The position numbers and the translations under genes were made by a program. A DNA stretch of 16,065 nt from Gammaproteobacteria bacterium (GTDB lineage Bacteria; Pseudomonadota; Gammaproteobacteria; Pseudomonadales; Azotimanducaceae): the NCBI GenBank assembly GCA_002726925.1, contig PBTJ01000086.1:2850-18914 (forward strand), written 5' to 3'. Shown piece by piece: positions 5,464 to 13,339 of this stretch. Numbering within the stretch: the stretch's first letter is position 1; every line of letters begins with the position of its first letter. The notes under the pieces were generated by a model. It had not been told where the DNA came from, made no database searches, and saw nothing but the letters and a program-made list of their open reading frames with translations.

Positions 5464-7362
5464 CTATTGCCCGCGCAAAAATAGACGGTCTAGTTCCGCC
5501 ATGCTGCGCTGCACAAATGTCGGCCGACCGTGATTGCACAGTCCGGCGTTTTCCGTCACTTCCATGGAACGCAGCAGAGCATTCATCTCAGTGATCGTCA
5601 GTTGGCGGTTAGCGCGCACAGAACCACGACACGCCAAGGTGGCCAGTACATCAAAGTTGCTTCGCGTGACGCTGTCACTGGTGCCAAATTCCATCAGCTC
5701 AGCCAGCAGGTCTTGCACCATTTTTTGAATGTCGGCCTTTGCTAACAACACTGGCACCTCGCGCACCACCACGCTGGCCTGACCCATACGTTCAACGGTC
5801 AGACCCGCCGCATCCAGTTGCTCATTACATTCCTCAACAAGGTTGGCCTCATGCTCACTGACGTTAAAGGTGAGTGGTACCAGCAAGCGTTGGCGCACAA
5901 TACCGTCACGGGCTTGGGCGTGTTTCATTTGCTCGTAAACGATTCGCTCATGGGCCGCATGGGCATCCACCACAACCAGCCCGTGACTATTTTGCGCCAA
6001 GATATAAACGCCGTGCAGCTGAGCGATGGCGTAGCCCAGCGGATGTGCGCCGGATTCGGTCTCTGCAGATGGCCCCAAATGTTGATCGCTATGAACCCCA
6101 AGTGCTTGGGGCCATTGACCGCGCTGTTCCATAGCGACCGTGCTGTTACCCGGGGCAGATACACCGCCCTTTTGCTCATGCTCGTAAACCAGCTGCGCAA
6201 GGCCACCGACGGGTTGATCGTTTTGGGGCGCCGATAGAGGGAAATGGCGCTGTTGATTTGGACTCGTGGAACTGGCGAAGGTGGCGATGCGTGCCGCATC
6301 AGCGCCCGTTGTCGCCCCATCTCGTGCATCCGTTTGCCGCTTATCGCTGGGGCGTAGGTCCCGCAGCGCTCGGTTCAATCCTGAAAAAATAAAATCGTGT
6401 ACCTGCCTAGCGTCACGAAAGCGAACCTCATGTTTGGTCGGATGTACGTTGACGTCTACCCCTTCGGCAGGCACCTGCAGATACAGCACGTAGACCGCAT
6501 GGCGACCATGAAACATTACGTCGCTGTAGGCCTGCCGAAGCGCATGGCCCACCAGTTTGTCGCGTATGGCGCGACCGTTCACATAGAAAAATTGCTGATC
6601 CATCTGGCGGCGGTTGTGGTGCGGCAGACCTACCCAGCCATACAGTCGCAGATCGTAATTGCTTTCGTCGATATACACCGAGTTCTCGACAAAATCGGGG
6701 CTAACTACCCGTGACAGTCGATCCAGCGGGTCACCTGACGCCAGCATCAAAGGTCGATTTACCCGCCCGGAACTACCGGTGGTTCTGGCCTGCGCGAGCG
6801 AAAATCCTACATCCATATGGGCCAGGCTCAGACGTCGCAGCATCTGATCGATTTGACTGACTTCCGTGCGCTCTGCCTTCAAAAACTTGCGGCGGGCTGG
6901 GGTGTTATAAAATAAGTCGCGCACTTCCACCGTTGTGCCCTGAGGGTGCGCGGTAGGACCAGAGTTTTGCGTTTCACCGCCATGAGTCTCAACGAACCAC
7001 CCGCCATCCTGAGCGGCGGTTGCTGAGGCAATTTTCACCTTGGCGACAGACGCCACACTGGCCAGCGCCTCACCGCGAAACCCCAGACTGTCGATACCAA
7101 TCAGATCATCGGCAACGCTGATCTTGCTCGTGGCATGGCGCTGCAGGGCTAGCGGGAGATCGTCGGCATGAATCCCGCCGCCTGAATCACGCACCCAAAC
7201 CAGATCTACGCCACCAGCCTCAGTTCGTACCTCAATCTGCTGAGCGCCAGCATCGAGACTGTTTTCCAGCAGTTCTTTGACAATCGACGCAGGCCGCTCG
7301 ACAACTTCCCCCGCGGCAATCTGGTCAGCGACAAAGGCGCTTAAACGCTTCACTCGGCTCAC
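5464..7362 (-). CDS. mutL: MutL, mismatch repair protein with endonuclease-type C-terminus
   Basis: Links MutS mismatch recognition to strand incision. The N-terminal GHKL ATPase has all four motifs: KELLENSLDAGA, VRDSGGGI, QRHATSKI and GFRGEALASV. A variable linker is followed by the C-terminal dimerisation domain. That domain carries DAHAAHERIVYE (about 466-477), ACR (577-579) and CNHGRPT (609-615), the metal-binding motifs of nicking MutL proteins found in bacteria that lack MutH; the usual Q/M of the DQHA/DMHA motif is A here. The start is the GTG at 7362, giving 632 residues and the family N-terminus MSRVKRLSAFVADQIAAGEV. AAGGGG inside the last codons of amiB serves as ribosome site, and the amiB TGA is four bases upstream. 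The ATG-proximal extension to 7398 is not family-like. Confidence 0.97.
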   Translation of the reverse strand: MSRVKRLSAFVADQIAAGEVVERPASIVKELLENSLDAGAQQIEVRTEAGGVDLVWVRDSGGGIHADDLPLALQRHATSKISVADDLIGIDSLGFRGEALASVASVAKVKIASATAAQDGGWFVETHGGETQNSGPTAHPQGTTVEVRDLFYNTPARRKFLKAERTEVSQIDQMLRRLSLAHMDVGFSLAQARTTGSSGRVNRPLMLASGDPLDRLSRVVSPDFVENSVYIDESNYDLRLYGWVGLPHHNRRQMDQQFFYVNGRAIRDKLVGHALRQAYSDVMFHGRHAVYVLYLQVPAEGVDVNVHPTKHEVRFRDARQVHDFIFSGLNRALRDLRPSDKRQTDARDGATTGADAARIATFASSTSPNQQRHFPLSAPQNDQPVGGLAQLVYEHEQKGGVSAPGNSTVAMEQRGQWPQALGVHSDQHLGPSAETESGAHPLGYAIAQLHGVYILAQNSHGLVVVDAHAAHERIVYEQMKHAQARDGIVRQRLLVPLTFNVSEHEANLVEECNEQLDAAGLTVERMGQASVVVREVPVLLAKADIQKMVQDLLAELMEFGTSDSVTRSNFDVLATLACRGSVRANRQLTITEMNALLRSMEVTENAGLCNHGRPTFVQRSMAELDRLFLRGQ

Positions 7363-7366
7363 GTGC

Positions 7367-8698
7367 TCAACCCCTTGGAATGACAATGGTTTGCCCAACG
7401 CGAATACGATCGCTGGATAGGCGGTTGCGTTTTTTCAGCGCTGAAGACGTCACACCATAGCGCGCGGCGATTTCCGATATCGTGTCGCCACGACCGATGG
7501 TGTAGCGAATCTCCTCGCGGCGCTGGGCTAGCCAAGTGGCAGGGGGCGGATTCGAGCGCATGAACTCTTCAACGCCATTGGCAATGGCTTTTGCCAGCTT
7601 TAACTGATGGGACGCCTGAGCCAGTTTGCGTGCCTCGCCCGGATTCGAAATAAAGCCGGTTTCCACCAAAATGGATGGCATGTCTGGCGACTTGAGCACG
7701 AGGAATGCCGCCTGCTCGACTCGCTTCTTATGCAGCTTGGTGATCTGCCCCATGTTGCGCAGCACCGCCTCACCCACCTGTATGCTTTGATTTCGATTGC
7801 CGTCCATAGACAGGTCCAGCAGCACTTGAGCAAGCATGGGGTCTTTATCATCCAAGCTCACATTGCCCACACCACCCAGCATATCCGACTGGTTTTCGCG
7901 CTCCGCCAGCCACTTGGCGGTTTCGCTGGTCGCGCCCCGATCCGACAAGGTATACACCGAGGCCCCATAGACCGAAGCCTGTTTAAACGCATCGGCGTGA
8001 ATCGATACAAAAAGATCCGCGCGTCTGTTGCGCGCCAAAGCCGTGCGCTGACGATGCCCTAAGTAATAGTCGCCATCACGAATCAAAAAGGCATCGAAGC
8101 CTTTTTTGCTCTTAATTTGATTCATCGTGCGGCGAGCGATTTGCAGTACCACATCTTTCTCGAGAATTTTACGCGGCCCCAGCGCGCCTGGGTCTTCACC
8201 GCCATGCCCGGGATCAATCGCGATCATGATATCGCGACCACCCTGCACTGCCGCCTTTCGAGACGGCAAAGCAGCTTGTGCCGCTTTGCCTGTACCCTTG
8301 GGGAAATACAGATCGGCCACCAGACGATGCCCATATGGCGCGATGGGTTTCAGGGTAAAGCTCTTGGGCCGAAAGGCGACTTCGGTATCGACCACGATAC
8401 GGTAGCCATTTTCGCGCTTGCCACCGCGCAAGCCCTTGATATGGGTGAGTCCCTCAGCAGATCCCAGTGATAGCTCTCTGGCCGGCTTGGCATCTTTGAC
8501 ATCAATGACAATGCGATGCGGATTATCCAGCGCAAAGATCGAGTACTTGGACGCCTTGGAGGTATCGAGCACAACGCGGATGTAGTCCGGGGACTCGTGG
8601 GTACGTACACCCTTGATCGCATTGGCGAGCGCAATCGACGGTAGCAGCATCCACGCTACAAAGAAGGCTGTGAACCAGCGATTACACAAAGCGGACAC
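7367..8698 (-). CDS. amiB: AmiB/AmiC-type N-acetylmuramoyl-L-alanine amidase
   Basis: A periplasmic zinc amidase that cleaves the bond between MurNAc and the peptide and separates daughter cells. Order: signal peptide (about 1-25, hydrophobic FTAFFVAWMLLPSIALA, likely cleavage before NA); AMIN domain (28-130) targeting it to the septum; Amidase_3 domain from about 158 with DPGHGGEDPGA (His165), ILEKD (Glu180), SIHADA (His234) and LVETGFISN (Glu346). The insert around 275-320 corresponds to the autoinhibitory helix relieved by EnvC-like activators. A single C-terminal LysM (397-443, YTIGRGDTISEIAARYGV) binds glycan. The start is uncertain: GTG 8698 (chosen, 443 residues), TTG 8689 or GTG 8728; GAGG in the tsaE end is the only ribosome-site candidate. 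It overlaps tsaE by 17 bp. Confidence 0.95.
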   Translation of the reverse strand: MSALCNRWFTAFFVAWMLLPSIALANAIKGVRTHESPDYIRVVLDTSKASKYSIFALDNPHRIVIDVKDAKPARELSLGSAEGLTHIKGLRGGKRENGYRIVVDTEVAFRPKSFTLKPIAPYGHRLVADLYFPKGTGKAAQAALPSRKAAVQGGRDIMIAIDPGHGGEDPGALGPRKILEKDVVLQIARRTMNQIKSKKGFDAFLIRDGDYYLGHRQRTALARNRRADLFVSIHADAFKQASVYGASVYTLSDRGATSETAKWLAERENQSDMLGGVGNVSLDDKDPMLAQVLLDLSMDGNRNQSIQVGEAVLRNMGQITKLHKKRVEQAAFLVLKSPDMPSILVETGFISNPGEARKLAQASHQLKLAKAIANGVEEFMRSNPPPATWLAQRREEIRYTIGRGDTISEIAARYGVTSSALKKRNRLSSDRIRVGQTIVIPRG

Positions 8699-9158
8699 TG
8701 ACCTCGCGCTGCATTTGCTGGGCGTCACCGGCAGTATTCGCCGGCTTATGCAGACTCAAGGACACCTCAACATTGGCTGGTGGCAGCCAACCCGTGCCCT
8801 GTTCGGGCCACTCCACAAACTTGTAGCCGGGGCCCGCAAAGATTTCATCAAAACCCAAAAACTCTAGCTCTTCCGGTGATTTCAGCCGATAAAGATCAAA
8901 ATGAAATACGTCACCGCAAGCGGTGCGATAGGGTTCGAGCAGGGTATAGGTAGGGCTTTTTACTGCCCCAACGTGATTCATCATACGCAGGAATCCGCGT
9001 ACCAAGGTCGTTTTACCGGCGCCGAGATTGCCGTGCAGATAGACGGTGGCCGTGTCGCCGAAGTACTGACGAACAGCGTCGTGCAGCTCTCGACCGAAGG
9101 CCACGGTAGCGTCTTCATCCGCGAGCACACGATTGCGCATCTCATCAGGCACAGGCAT
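8682..9158 (-). CDS. tsaE: TsaE, tRNA t6A37 biosynthesis ATPase
   Basis: A 158-residue protein with Walker A HGNLGAGKTT at about 42-51, SPTYTLLEPY, HFDLYRL (86-92) and the C-terminal FVEWPEQG. These are the signature blocks of TsaE (YjeE), the ATPase that works with TsaB and TsaD in threonylcarbamoylation of A37 in ANN-decoding tRNAs. The usual aspartate before LGAGKT is asparagine here. The ATG at 9158 is preceded by a GAG nine bases upstream. It lies 29 bp after nnr and overlaps the start of amiB, the usual neighbour order in Pseudomonas-like genomes. Confidence 0.96.
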   Translation of the reverse strand: MPVPDEMRNRVLADEDATVAFGRELHDAVRQYFGDTATVYLHGNLGAGKTTLVRGFLRMMNHVGAVKSPTYTLLEPYRTACGDVFHFDLYRLKSPEELEFLGFDEIFAGPGYKFVEWPEQGTGWLPPANVEVSLSLHKPANTAGDAQQMQREVSVRFV

Positions 9159-9187
9159 TGCTTAATTCTCGGTTCGAATGTTCGATC

Positions 9188-10699
9188 TTAAACGCTCCGT
9201 TCTTCCCGCAGCAATGCAGCGATGTGCGCAATGATAGAGCCAGCCGTCAATCCACGCATGCCGATCTCGATGGCCGCTCGATCTGCGGCGGCGCTGTGCA
9301 GCAGCACTGCGGTCGCAAACGCCGCATCGGGATTGCGAGGCTGCTGGGCAATCGAACTGCCAACCAAACCCGCCAACACATCGCCCATACCAGCACTGGC
9401 CATACCCGGATTGCCGTGGCCGCAAATCGCCAAACCCTCGTCAGTACCAATCACCGTGCCCGGACCTTTCACCAGACAAGTAGCGTCATACTGCTCGGCC
9501 ATATCGATGACGGCCTGCTGGGGGTCGCGCAAAATCTCGTCCGCGGAGCGCTGCAGCAGACGCGCCGCTTCACCTGCATGGGGTGTCAAATACAGTCCTG
9601 CCTCGCGAGCTTTTAGTGCGCGGCCCTGATTCGAGTCGGCGAGCCAATACAGACCATCAGCATCCACCACCAAGGGGCCGTCATAGTGCGCCATGGCCGC
9701 AAGCACTTGCAGCGCCCAAGCACCGCGCCCAAGGCCTGGGCCAAGCACGGCGACGCTGGCACTGGATAAGGCAGCAGGCAAAGATTGTTCGGCGTCGGTA
9801 CCCAGCGGATCGACCCACATGGCCTCGGGCACCCTAGCCAACAAACCCGGCAGATTGACCACGTCGGTAGCAACCGTCACCAGCCCCGCACCACTGCGCA
9901 AAGCGGCTTCTGCCGCCAAAATCGCAGCGCCGCCCATGCCCTTGCAGCCACCGATAATGAGCACATGGCCTCGCTGCTGCTTGTAGGCATCCAGCGGCAG
10001 CGCAGGCAATAGAGGACCATGCCATCGGCGCAGGGGCACACTTGGGTAAGGACTTGCCAAGGTTTCTGGCACGCCAAGATCGCTGAACAAACGCTCACCG
10101 CAAAGAGCCGGGCCTTGGCCCGTGTACAGACCGATTTTCCGCGCGATAAACGACACGGTGACATCGGCCTTAACCGCCAGTGTCGCAGCGCCGGTATCTG
10201 CGTTTAAGCCCGAGGGTAGGTCGATACTCAGCACGAATCCATCAACGGCGTTCATGGCCTCAATGGCTTCGGCATAGCCGGGTCGGGGCGCGCCGCGCGT
10301 GCCGGTGCCCAGCAAAGCATCAACCACCACCGCGCTGCGCATGGGCGAGTCGGCGGCTTCGGGCACGACGCCTGCAGCGGCGGCGCGCTCATAGGCGATA
10401 AGCGCATCGCCAGTAAGCTGGTGTTTCATGCCGACGGCAATGAGCTGTACGTCGAGCCCGAGTCGCTTAGCGAGCAAGGCCATCCAATAACCGTCGCCTG
10501 CGTTATTGCCCTTGCCGCAGACGATGCTGATGCGCCGAGCGTTAGGGCAACGCGACAGCAGTGTATCCAGCGCATATTGCGCCGCGCGCTGCATCAGCAC
10601 TTGGCCGCTGATGCCCAGCCCGCCTGCCGTAACCGGCTGCATGGCCTTGGCGTCAATTGCTCGGCAGGCGTCGGCGGTATAAAGAGGCAGGTCGGTCAT
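9188..10699 (-). CDS. nnr: Nnr, bifunctional NAD(P)H-hydrate epimerase / dehydratase
   Basis: A metabolite-repair enzyme that converts damaged NAD(P)H hydrates back to NAD(P)H. The N-terminal epimerase half (about 1-215) has CGKGNNAGDGYWMALLAKR (61-79), VDALLGTG and IDLPSGLNADTG. The C-terminal ADP/ATP-dependent dehydratase half has HVLIIGGCKGMGGAAILAAE (245-264), GPGLGRG, VVDADGLYWL, TPHAGEAARL, VKGPGTVI and NPGMASAGMGDVLAGL, whose Asp440 is the expected catalytic residue. The start is the ATG at 10699 (MTDLPLYTADACRAID); the open frame upstream to 10894 lies across queG and is not family-like. Total 503 residues, typical for the fused form. It is the first gene of the minus-strand block, divergent from queG. 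Confidence 0.96.
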   Translation of the reverse strand: MTDLPLYTADACRAIDAKAMQPVTAGGLGISGQVLMQRAAQYALDTLLSRCPNARRISIVCGKGNNAGDGYWMALLAKRLGLDVQLIAVGMKHQLTGDALIAYERAAAAGVVPEAADSPMRSAVVVDALLGTGTRGAPRPGYAEAIEAMNAVDGFVLSIDLPSGLNADTGAATLAVKADVTVSFIARKIGLYTGQGPALCGERLFSDLGVPETLASPYPSVPLRRWHGPLLPALPLDAYKQQRGHVLIIGGCKGMGGAAILAAEAALRSGAGLVTVATDVVNLPGLLARVPEAMWVDPLGTDAEQSLPAALSSASVAVLGPGLGRGAWALQVLAAMAHYDGPLVVDADGLYWLADSNQGRALKAREAGLYLTPHAGEAARLLQRSADEILRDPQQAVIDMAEQYDATCLVKGPGTVIGTDEGLAICGHGNPGMASAGMGDVLAGLVGSSIAQQPRNPDAAFATAVLLHSAAADRAAIEIGMRGLTAGSIIAHIAALLREERSV

Positions 10700-10727
10700 G
10701 ACTGGGCGGCTCTCGCTTGGATCTATT

Positions 10728-10737
10728 GAGTATACTC
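10728..10737. promoter_or_regulatory. palindromic GAGTATACTC, candidate shared -10 of nnr and queG
   Basis: A perfect 10-bp palindrome in the 46-bp gap between the divergent nnr ATG (10699, minus) and the chosen queG GTG (10746, plus). It presents TATACT, a five-of-six -10 match, on both strands (10731-10736 plus, 10734-10729 minus). No good -35 is visible on either strand. If used, nnr would have a leader of roughly 25 bases and queG an almost leaderless message. Confidence 0.35.
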
Positions 10738-10745
10738 GCGCAACC

Positions 10746-11882
10746 GTGACAAATAGCGAGCAGACCATAGACCCTTTCGCCGACAACGTTTTCGCGAACG
10801 ACAGTGACAGCCCTGCTGGCTGGGATGCCCATGAGGTGAAGCGTCGCATAGTGGCGCAAGGTGCTGCGCTGGGCTTCGATAAGCTGGCGGTCACCGATAC
10901 GGATCTGTCCAGAGCAGCCCCTCACGTACTGTCGTGGCTCGCGGAAGGCTTTGCCGGAGAAATGGGCTACCTAGAGCGGCACGTAGACAAGCGTTTGCAG
11001 CCCAGTCTGCTGGAGCCGAGCACCTGCCGGATTGTTACCGCACGCATGCAATATCTGCCTGCCGACACCCAACCGATAGAGGTACTGGAAAACAGCGATA
11101 AGGCCTATATTTCGCGCTACGCGCTGGGCCGTGACTATCACAAGGTACTGCGCAGACGACTGGCAAGACTTGCCGAGCAAATCAACCTCACTCTGGCCGA
11201 CACCGAGCCACGGTTCGCCTTTCGCGCCTTTACCGATTCAGCGCCGGTTTTGGAGAAAGCGCTGGGTGAAAAATCTGGCCTTGGATGGATAGGCAAGCAC
11301 ACCCTGCTGCTCGACAAAGATGCAGGCTCTTGGTTTTTTCTGGGTGAGATTTTCACCAACGCGCCATTGCCCATTGATGAAGTCGAGGTCGAAGACGCCT
11401 GCGGCAAATGCAGTGCCTGCATGACCGTCTGCCCCACCGATGCCATTATTTCGCCCCGCCGTCTCGATGCCCGCCGCTGCATTTCTTATCTGACCATTGA
11501 GCACAAGTCCGCCATTCCGGAGGAGTTTCGCAAGCCCATGGGCAATCGAATTTATGGTTGCGACGACTGCCAGCTGTTTTGTCCTTGGAACCGCGAGGCG
11601 CCCACCACAACCGAACCGGACTTTGCCGTGCGCAATGGGTTAGACAGCCCGCGGTTGGTGGATTTATTCGCGCTCAGTGAGGATGCGTTTCTCGCGCTCA
11701 CCGAAGGTTCTGCCATGCGCCGCATTGGTTACGCCCAGTGGCAGCGCAATATCGCTATTGCGCTGGGCAACAGCACAGGAGGCGCAGAGGTTGAGCGCGT
11801 GCTGCAGGCAGGGCTTGGCCGAGTGAACGCCATGGTAGACGAACACATTCGATGGGCGCTGGATCAGCTAGCGTCTTCTTGA
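10746..11882 (+). CDS. queG: QueG, epoxyqueuosine reductase
   Basis: Catalyses the last step of queuosine synthesis in tRNA, reducing epoxyqueuosine with cobalamin and two 4Fe-4S clusters. SRYALGRDYHKVLRRRL and FTDSAPVLEKALGEKSGLGW (162-181, with the catalytic-type Asp164) are family hallmarks. Cluster cysteines are CGKCSACMTVCP (219, 222, 225, 229), Cys245 in ARRCISY and GCDDCQLFCPWN (272, 275, 279). The C-terminus has GNRIYGCDD and TEGSAMRRIGYAQWQRNIAIALGN. The start is unsure: the frame opens at ATG 10698, overlapping the nnr ATG, but the first 16 residues do not look native. The GTG at 10746 gives 378 residues close to the family length and is chosen. The 3' end overlaps orn by 19 bp, tail to tail. 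Confidence 0.95.
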   Translation: MTNSEQTIDPFADNVFANDSDSPAGWDAHEVKRRIVAQGAALGFDKLAVTDTDLSRAAPHVLSWLAEGFAGEMGYLERHVDKRLQPSLLEPSTCRIVTARMQYLPADTQPIEVLENSDKAYISRYALGRDYHKVLRRRLARLAEQINLTLADTEPRFAFRAFTDSAPVLEKALGEKSGLGWIGKHTLLLDKDAGSWFFLGEIFTNAPLPIDEVEVEDACGKCSACMTVCPTDAIISPRRLDARRCISYLTIEHKSAIPEEFRKPMGNRIYGCDDCQLFCPWNREAPTTTEPDFAVRNGLDSPRLVDLFALSEDAFLALTEGSAMRRIGYAQWQRNIAIALGNSTGGAEVERVLQAGLGRVNAMVDEHIRWALDQLASS

Positions 11883-12412
11883 ACGAAAAGATGAGCGCGG
11901 TAGTAGCGCAGCTCTTCTATGGATTCACGGATATCAGCAAGGGCAGTGTGCTGATTGGTTTTCACCACACTAGAGGCAATTTTCGGATGCCAGCGCTTGG
12001 CCAGTTCCTTAATGCTACTGACATCGATCATGCGGTAGTGCAGGTAGCCTTCTAGGCTTTTCATGTAGCGCGACAGAAAGCGGCGGTCTTGCCATATGGT
12101 GTTGCCGCACAGAGGCGCGGAATTCGGCTCTACATGACTCTCAATAAAGGCCAAGGTTTGCGCTTCGGCTTCGATTTCAGAAACCCCCTCTCGGGCCATG
12201 CGGTCCAACAACCCCGACACCGAGTGATGGGTTTGATTCCACTCGTCCATGCCATCAAGCAGCGATTGTTCCTGACGAATCGCCAGCACCGGACCTTCAG
12301 CGATTAGGTTCAAATCACCGTCGGTGATGATCGTCGCCATTTCGATGATGCGATCGTGCTCGGGATTAAGGCCAGTCATTTCCAAGTCGATCCAAACCAA
12401 ATGGGCGCTCAC
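11864..12412 (-). CDS. orn: Orn, oligoribonuclease
   Basis: A 3'-5' exoribonuclease of the DEDDh family that degrades 2-5-nt RNAs, including pGpG from cyclic-di-GMP turnover, and is essential in many gammaproteobacteria. WIDLEMTGL gives Asp9 and Glu11; CGNTIWQDR gives Asp109; YRMIDVSSIKELAKRW and NQHTALADI give His155 and Asp160. The length of 182 is exactly typical. The start is a GTG at 12412 with a strong AGGAG about seven bases upstream, so the non-ATG start is well supported. In many relatives rsgA is divergent next door, but here the divergent neighbour is a rhodanese. Confidence 0.97.
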   Translation of the reverse strand: MSAHLVWIDLEMTGLNPEHDRIIEMATIITDGDLNLIAEGPVLAIRQEQSLLDGMDEWNQTHHSVSGLLDRMAREGVSEIEAEAQTLAFIESHVEPNSAPLCGNTIWQDRRFLSRYMKSLEGYLHYRMIDVSSIKELAKRWHPKIASSVVKTNQHTALADIRESIEELRYYRAHLFVQEDAS

Positions 12413-12434
12413 TAATATCTCCTGTTATCGCGAC

Positions 12435-12462
12435 TTGCCGATTCGTTGCCGGTGCTTATACA
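12435..12462 (+). promoter_or_regulatory. candidate promoter for rhdA-psd
   Basis: TTGCCG (12435-12440) and TATACA (12457-12462), each four of six to consensus, are separated by 16 bp in the 99-bp gap between orn and the rhodanese. The predicted start near 12469 would place the 8-bp inverted repeat at the very 5' end of the message. By-eye call. Confidence 0.35.
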
Positions 12463-12471
12463 CAGTCGATT

Positions 12472-12500
12472 CAGCTAAGATTCGCATACAACCTTAGCTG
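12472..12500 (+). promoter_or_regulatory. perfect 8-bp inverted repeat in the rhdA leader
   Basis: CAGCTAAG (12472-12479) and CTTAGCTG (12493-12500) are exact inverted copies with a 13-base spacer. They end immediately before the GGGAG ribosome site of the rhodanese gene. The repeat could be a repressor operator just downstream of the promoter or an mRNA hairpin controlling access to the ribosome site. Confidence 0.5.
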
Positions 12501-12511
12501 GGGAGCCTCCC

Positions 12512-13339
12512 GTGTACCACCAACATCCGGTCGAAGTTCTGGAGCCTGACGCGGTCGCCGATTTGCCGGAAACCGACACCTTACTGGTGCAGGTCACCTC
12601 CAGAGCGCTGTTTGAGCAAGCCCACATTCCCGGCGCGGTGCTCATCGAGCCAGCCGAGCTTGTATGCGGCATACCCCCTGCCAGCGGCAAACTGCCAAGC
12701 GCAGCACAAATCGCCGCCACCCTAAGCAGGGTCGGCTATCGGCCAGAACAACGCATCATCGCCTTTGATGACGAAGGCGGCGGCTGGGCGGGTCGACTGT
12801 TTTGGACACTGGACGTAATCGGCCACTACGACTGGGCCTACCTCGATGGTGGTTTACACGCATGGCATGCGGCAGGACTGCAGCTGGCCCAGGGCTTTAG
12901 TTCGCCTGCGCCTGCAGAACCTTGCGAGATAACCATAGATACCGCGCCCATTGCTGAAATAGCGGATGTCATGGCGGCCATCGACGATGCAGACAGCGTC
13001 ATTTGGGATGTGCGCTCCGCAGAGGAATACGCGGGCCTGCGTTCAGGGTCCGCACGACGCGGGCACATACCCGGCGCGGTGAACCTAGATTGGGAACTGC
13101 TGAAAGACGCCAACCGCCAACTTAGGCTGATCGATAACCTAGACGAACTCGCCGCATCACTCGGCCTATTGCAGGCCGAGCAGATCATTACCCACTGTCA
13201 GACTCATCATCGATCGGGTTTGTCTTACTTAGTCGGCCGCTTGCTCGGCCTTAACATCAAAGCCTTTCATGGCTCTTGGGCAGAATGGGGCAATGACCCC
13301 AACACACCGATCTCTAACCCCAACGAGGCAGCACATTGA
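12512..13339 (+). CDS. rhdA: RhdA-type tandem-domain rhodanese (thiosulfate sulfurtransferase)
   Basis: A 275-residue protein with two rhodanese domains. The N-terminal, non-catalytic one includes AHIPGAVLIEPAE and FDDEGGGWAGRLFWTLDVIG. The C-terminal one includes DVRSAEEYAGL, GHIPGAVNLDWE and the active loop HCQTHHRSGLSYLVGRL with Cys229. The CQTHHRS loop is the distinctive form of Azotobacter/Pseudomonas RhdA rather than the CGSGVTA-type loop of SseA. RhdA moves sulfane sulfur from thiosulfate to acceptors and has been linked to redox balance and iron-sulfur supply. The start is a GTG with GGGGAG six bases upstream. Its TGA overlaps the psd ATG (TGATG), so the two are translationally coupled, as in Pseudomonas. 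Confidence 0.93.
   Translation: MYHQHPVEVLEPDAVADLPETDTLLVQVTSRALFEQAHIPGAVLIEPAELVCGIPPASGKLPSAAQIAATLSRVGYRPEQRIIAFDDEGGGWAGRLFWTLDVIGHYDWAYLDGGLHAWHAAGLQLAQGFSSPAPAEPCEITIDTAPIAEIADVMAAIDDADSVIWDVRSAEEYAGLRSGSARRGHIPGAVNLDWELLKDANRQLRLIDNLDELAASLGLLQAEQIITHCQTHHRSGLSYLVGRLLGLNIKAFHGSWAEWGNDPNTPISNPNEAAH

Noticed and set aside
5818..6237. Long plus-strand ORFs antisense to mutL (also 1388-1828 opposite hflK and 7607-8062 opposite amiB).
   Set aside because: All lie fully opposite well-conserved genes and have no ribosome sites or recognisable domains; typical of GC-rich antisense frames.
10700..10894. N-terminal extension of nnr by 65 residues.
   Set aside because: It lies antisense to the queG N-terminus and does not match Nnr; the ATG at 10699 gives the family start.
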